DNA from: a virus
Virus record (IMG/VR): IMGVR_UViG_3300006990_000106
Location: 1-31,200 of that record
Strand: one strand, 5' to 3'
DNA: 31,200 nt
Shown: in pieces, positions 27,764 to 31,200 of the stretch
Position numbering within the stretch: the stretch's first letter is position 1
Layout of the letters: the number at the start of each line of letters is the position of its first letter
Position numbers and translations under genes: made by a program
The notes under the pieces: model-generated
Seen by the model: the letters and a program-made list of their open reading frames with translations, nothing else
What the model was told of the DNA's origin: nothing
Database searches by the model: none

Positions 27764-29281
27764 ATGGCTGAAAAACAATTCTATCATGACATAGATCTTG
27801 TTAAAGTTGGTCAGCTCGTCGATGCACGCTTTAAGAACGTCACTAACGCAGAGAGATCTACGCTAGCTGGCAGCCTTGGGACTGGCAACAAGGGCTTGGT
27901 CATCTATGACACTGACGATTCGGAGATGTATCTCTGGGACGGAAGTTCTTTTAATAGGGTCTCTGCGGACGTAACTGGAGATCTTATCTTCAAAGGCGTC
28001 ATTAACCCCACTAACGACAATACCGCCGCAGTTGAAGCTGTACAAGGTTATCAATATGTGGTGGATACTGCTGGTACGCTGAGTAAAACCGGTGTTACTT
28101 TCACACCTAGTGCAGTTGTTGAAGTCGGAGACATGGTTCTCTTTACTTCAACCACAGAAGCTACGGTTATTCAACGTAACATTGAAGATGCTACGACCTC
28201 TAAGAAAGGTCAAGTAGAACTGGCGACCACTGCTGAAACCAACGCCGGTTCAGCCACAGCTCTCGCAGTAACACCAGCATCTTTGACCGATGTTCTTACT
28301 GACATTTCAACTAACACGTCAAACATCTCTACCAATGCCGGTAACATCTCAACTAATGCAAGTGATATTACTTCACTTGAGACATTTACAGGTACCGGGA
28401 CATCACTTGATACAACCGCAACTGATCTTGCTGCTGGTATCAATGAACTGCATGGTGAGATTGGAACAAACGCGTCGAATATCTCTACCAATGCAGGTAA
28501 TATCAGTACTAACACGTCAAATATCTCGACGAATGCTGGTAACATCAGTACTAACACATCAAACATCTCTACCAATGCAAGTGACATTACCGCGCTCGAG
28601 ACGTTTACGGACGTTGGTACAGGTCTTGATACCACAGCTACTTCACTGGCTGATGCGGTTAACGAACTACACGGTGAGATTAACACTAACGCATCAAACA
28701 TCTCGACAAACACGGGTAACATTTCAACTAACGCAAGTGATATCTCGACTGCTCAGTCAAACATCTCGACGAACGCGAGTGACATTACATCACTGGAAAC
28801 CTTTACCGGTTCTGGTACTTCACTTAATACGACAGCAACTGATCTTGCGGCTGGTGTTAATGAACTTCACGGTGAGATAAATACCAATACGTCGAATATC
28901 TCGACAAACACTGGTAACATTTCGACGAACACCGGTAACATTTCAACTAACACATCTGACATTACTTCACTTGAAACGTTTACAGGTACCGGCACTTCAC
29001 TTGACACGACTGCGACAACTCTCGCGGGTGCTGTCAACGAATTGCATAGTCGTACAGAAGCGAAGATCTATACTAACTCCTCATTTAGCGTAACTGCTAA
29101 TGTTGCTGCTACGATCACGCACAACCTTGCTCTTACTGACAAGGACTTCTTTACGATCCGCGTATGTGACTCAAGTGGTTCTTCGGTCAGTGTTGATGTT
29201 GACTCGGTCAATACCAACTCACTCACAATCACCTCACTCGTTTCCCTTACGGGTCTCAAGTGCATAATCATGGGTACGTAA
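27764..29281 (+). CDS. Tail fibre protein with Asn/Ser/Thr heptad repeats
   Basis: A 505-residue protein; AGAGGAAAA precedes ATG 27764. The N-terminal domain (1-140) is followed by a phage-fibre motif, KKGQVELATTAET and AVTPASL (147-173). Four long repeats fill about 180-430, each built of SNISTNA-type heptads, SDITSLETFTGTGTSL and INELHGEI. The heptads with buried Asn and Ile predict a parallel trimeric coiled coil that alternates with short globular inserts. The last 70 residues (from TNSSFSVTANVAATITHN) form a beta domain like the duplicated one at the end of the preceding fibre gene. Confidence 0.85.
   Translation: MAEKQFYHDIDLVKVGQLVDARFKNVTNAERSTLAGSLGTGNKGLVIYDTDDSEMYLWDGSSFNRVSADVTGDLIFKGVINPTNDNTAAVEAVQGYQYVVDTAGTLSKTGVTFTPSAVVEVGDMVLFTSTTEATVIQRNIEDATTSKKGQVELATTAETNAGSATALAVTPASLTDVLTDISTNTSNISTNAGNISTNASDITSLETFTGTGTSLDTTATDLAAGINELHGEIGTNASNISTNAGNISTNTSNISTNAGNISTNTSNISTNASDITALETFTDVGTGLDTTATSLADAVNELHGEINTNASNISTNTGNISTNASDISTAQSNISTNASDITSLETFTGSGTSLNTTATDLAAGVNELHGEINTNTSNISTNTGNISTNTGNISTNTSDITSLETFTGTGTSLDTTATTLAGAVNELHSRTEAKIYTNSSFSVTANVAATITHNLALTDKDFFTIRVCDSSGSSVSVDVDSVNTNSLTITSLVSLTGLKCIIMGT
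28300..29052 (+). repeat. Coding repeats of the fibre shaft
   Basis: Four repeat units of 51 to 73 codons, differing mainly in the number of 7-codon pieces (two to five). The DNA for the heptads (variants of AACATCTCNACNAA) and for the LETFTG/NELHGEI segments is very similar between units. Confidence 0.8.
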
Positions 29282-29287
29282 TAACAC

Positions 29288-31200
29288 ATGTCATTTGATA
29301 GGTTTGCCTCTGGACTCCAGCTCCCTAATGTGGGATCTGGGGTCAATCCACGAGCTTCTGATAGTTCAGACTTTCTTCGCCTTTACTTTAAGACCGACCA
29401 GCTTTATCATACTGATGAGGCCGGTACTGAAGTACAGCTAACAGGCAATAACCTATTATTGGCAGGTGGTACTCTGTCAGGTGACGTGACTTTCGTTGAT
29501 AGCGCGAACTTGTACCTCGGCACTGGCAATGACTTCTCGATGCGATATATCGGCGGAACGATATTTAACGCTATAGCGGGTGATGTATACTTTCAAGATA
29601 ATGGTACAACCGTTATGCGTCAGGCGGGTTCCAACATGCGGATGTACGACAGTCGGAACCTTCAGTTCGGAACTGGTGGTGACTGGGCGTTCCAATACAA
29701 CGGCACCGACGCTTATATGGATTTGGATTCTGGTGCTTGGCGCTGGCGAGACGGTGCAAATGGCAACGCTGATAGAATCCGATGGACACCAAGTGATGGT
29801 CTTGAGTTTCAGGATGGACACCAACTTCAACTTGGAACCAGTAACGACCTGCGAATGTACCATTCAAGCGATACCAACTACTTTGATCTGGTTAACGGGG
29901 ACCTGAAGGTCCGCGACGTCAGCGGAACAGCTGAAGACCGGTTTGTGTTCACCCAAGCCGGAAGACTGGGTATCGGTACAGACTCTCCGGATGTTGATCT
30001 CCACGTTGCATCCGGCAATCCTGTCATTCGACTTGAAGACACGAACGCGGCCAGTGATGCGAAGCAGTGGAACATCTCAGCCGGTGGCACAAACCTACTA
30101 AGGTTTCAGGCTCTTACTGACTCAGGTACCGGCGGTGGCCACTTGTTTGAGTTTGAGAGAGTAGGAAGCAATATACATCAATTCGCTGGAATGAAGGGCG
30201 GCGTCCGTTGGTTTACGATCCACAACGACGATCAAAAAGTCGGTATCGGGTCCTCATCACCAGAGACATTGCTTCACGTTCAGGGCCCGGGTCTTGGTGG
30301 CACGGCCGGCGATGCTGAAGACTTGGTGATTATACGGGATCAATCAAATACAACATCGGGTAACGCTGATCGTATCGTCTTTAGCCACGAGCGTCTATCG
30401 ACTGGTACTAACTGGGAAACCGCAGGAATGCGTATCGGTCGGCGTGTCGATTCGAGCGAGATGGGATATATTCAATTTGGCCATAGCAGCGATACGGATG
30501 GTGACCTTATTACCTTTGGTGATGACGCGGCCGAACTAATGCGATTGACCCCACAGGGTAAACTCGGGGTTGGCACAACGACACCGGATGTTGATCTTCA
30601 TGTCGCAGGTGGATTGCGTGTCGAAACTAGTTCTGACTTTGATAGCGGCATTGACGCAAACAAAACTGCGTCGATTATGTTACCAGATACTGGCGAAATC
30701 GCCTTTGATACTGGCGACTATATTCGCACACTTATTTCTAAGGACTCAAGTGGTTATATTAACGTTGGTCAAAACGGAACAGGTATTATTAGCCGGGTTA
30801 ACCTTCTTCCTGGTACGTCAGGTGTAGTAATTGTCCAATCAGATAATAACAATGCGCTGGTGATCAATAATAACGGTAGCGGTAATGCGCGGATGCAATA
30901 TCAGATTGCCGGTTCAAACAAGTACAATGTCGGTGTTAATGCGGGCGATAGTAGCTATACAATATACGATGTGGTAAATGCTACTACGCCATTTAAGATT
31001 GAGCCAGGTTCCGGAAACAACGCTGCGGTCGTGATTAAGGGTGATGGCGATGTTGGCATCGGCACAGACTCTCCGGGATCACCGTTAACCGTCGCTGGGG
31101 TGATTGAATCCACCTCGGGCGGTGTCAAGTTTCCCGACGGCACTACGCAAACAACAGCCGGTAGTGGCGGTACCGTCGCATTTGACGACCTTACCGATAA
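29288..31200 (+). CDS. Large tail fibre/adhesin protein, 3' end outside the window
   Basis: ATG 29288 lies seven bases after the previous stop, and the frame stays open to base 31200, giving at least 637 residues. The protein is rich in Gly, Asp and Asn, with repeating beta segments such as LYLGTGNDFSMRY, LQFGTGGDWAFQYNGTDAY and LQLGTSNDLRMYHSS. Four or more copies of GIGT.SP...LHVA (near 29970, 30240, 30570 and 31055) are followed by a final FPDGTTQTTAG. This is typical of long phage side-tail fibres and often precedes a self-cleaving S74 chaperone domain, which would lie beyond the window. Codons use more GGC/GCC than the replication genes, as often seen in exchanged host-range genes. Confidence 0.85.
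   Translation, partial: MSFDRFASGLQLPNVGSGVNPRASDSSDFLRLYFKTDQLYHTDEAGTEVQLTGNNLLLAGGTLSGDVTFVDSANLYLGTGNDFSMRYIGGTIFNAIAGDVYFQDNGTTVMRQAGSNMRMYDSRNLQFGTGGDWAFQYNGTDAYMDLDSGAWRWRDGANGNADRIRWTPSDGLEFQDGHQLQLGTSNDLRMYHSSDTNYFDLVNGDLKVRDVSGTAEDRFVFTQAGRLGIGTDSPDVDLHVASGNPVIRLEDTNAASDAKQWNISAGGTNLLRFQALTDSGTGGGHLFEFERVGSNIHQFAGMKGGVRWFTIHNDDQKVGIGSSSPETLLHVQGPGLGGTAGDAEDLVIIRDQSNTTSGNADRIVFSHERLSTGTNWETAGMRIGRRVDSSEMGYIQFGHSSDTDGDLITFGDDAAELMRLTPQGKLGVGTTTPDVDLHVAGGLRVETSSDFDSGIDANKTASIMLPDTGEIAFDTGDYIRTLISKDSSGYINVGQNGTGIISRVNLLPGTSGVVIVQSDNNNALVINNNGSGNARMQYQIAGSNKYNVGVNAGDSSYTIYDVVNATTPFKIEPGSGNNAAVVIKGDGDVGIGTDSPGSPLTVAGVIESTSGGVKFPDGTTQTTAGSGGTVAFDDLTD

Noticed and set aside
28210-28722. 170-codon minus-strand frame and a 196-codon plus frame across the fibre repeats
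   Set aside because: Both are open because the repeat DNA is low in stop codons in several frames; the products are repetitive Val/Leu/Ser or Arg/Thr strings.
29288-31200. Two separate genes inside the last 1.9 kb (for example frames at 29580 and 30570)
   Set aside because: A single frame from 29288 is open to the end and encodes continuous fibre-type repeats; the others are shadows.
1-31200. tRNA genes, CRISPR arrays, insertion sequences or integrase sites
   Set aside because: The short intergenic gaps hold only promoters, hairpins and ribosome-binding sites; nothing with cloverleaf, array or transposase features was seen.

Overview
The window is a single-strand (+), tightly packed piece of a large T4-superfamily tailed-phage genome (Caudoviricetes) that infects a Gram-negative host. 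Three things support this. The replication and nucleotide genes closely resemble T4: gene 42 dCMP hydroxymethylase, cd, uvsX, gene 41 helicase, and nrdA/nrdB with a glutaredoxin. The T4-type late promoter word TATAAATA recurs in front of later genes. A two-component spanin set implies an outer membrane. The host genus cannot be read from the sequence. No tRNA, IS element, CRISPR array or integrase was seen.

Layout. (1) 1-9583 holds early replication and DNA modification: a primase-like protein, an Nmad1-like protein, dCMP hydroxymethylase and dCMP deaminase. These are followed by a four-gene cassette (SGNH-like, PLP fold-type-II-like, transglutaminase-like and aGPT-PPlase-like proteins), then UvsX, the gp41-type helicase and ThyX. 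(2) 9587-14787 holds small early or accessory genes: a P-loop kinase-like protein, several unknown proteins and two glycosyltransferase-like proteins. (3) 14794-21139 holds genes behind late promoters: a nucleotidyltransferase-like protein, unknown and probably virion-related proteins, and a lysis block with a holin candidate and i-/o-spanins. (4) 21191-24889 holds class Ia ribonucleotide reductase and glutaredoxin. (5) 24892-31200 holds a GIY-YIG-like protein, two unknown proteins and three fibre genes: one collagen-like, one with asparagine-rich coiled-coil repeats, and one large fibre gene that runs off the end.

How it works together. NrdAB, glutaredoxin, dCMP deaminase and ThyX supply deoxynucleotides and dTMP. 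The gene 42 homologue keeps the Asp that marks dCMP specificity, so the phage probably makes 5-hydroxymethylcytosine. The four-gene cassette lies between genes 42 and uvsX, where T4 keeps its beta-glucosyltransferase. Its families recall those that build amino-acid-derived hypermodified thymines in other phages. The main candidate for an undescribed system is therefore a non-glucosyl hypermodification of hydroxymethylcytosine.

Regulation is legible. Seven sigma70-type promoters share TGTACA, a 17-nt spacer and a TATA-type -10, most with the same upstream AT-rich extension. About eight T4-type late promoters follow, several with a palindromic stem-loop right at the predicted start of the transcript. 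In front of nrdA an early promoter, a late promoter and a strong terminator hairpin are nested within 80 bp.
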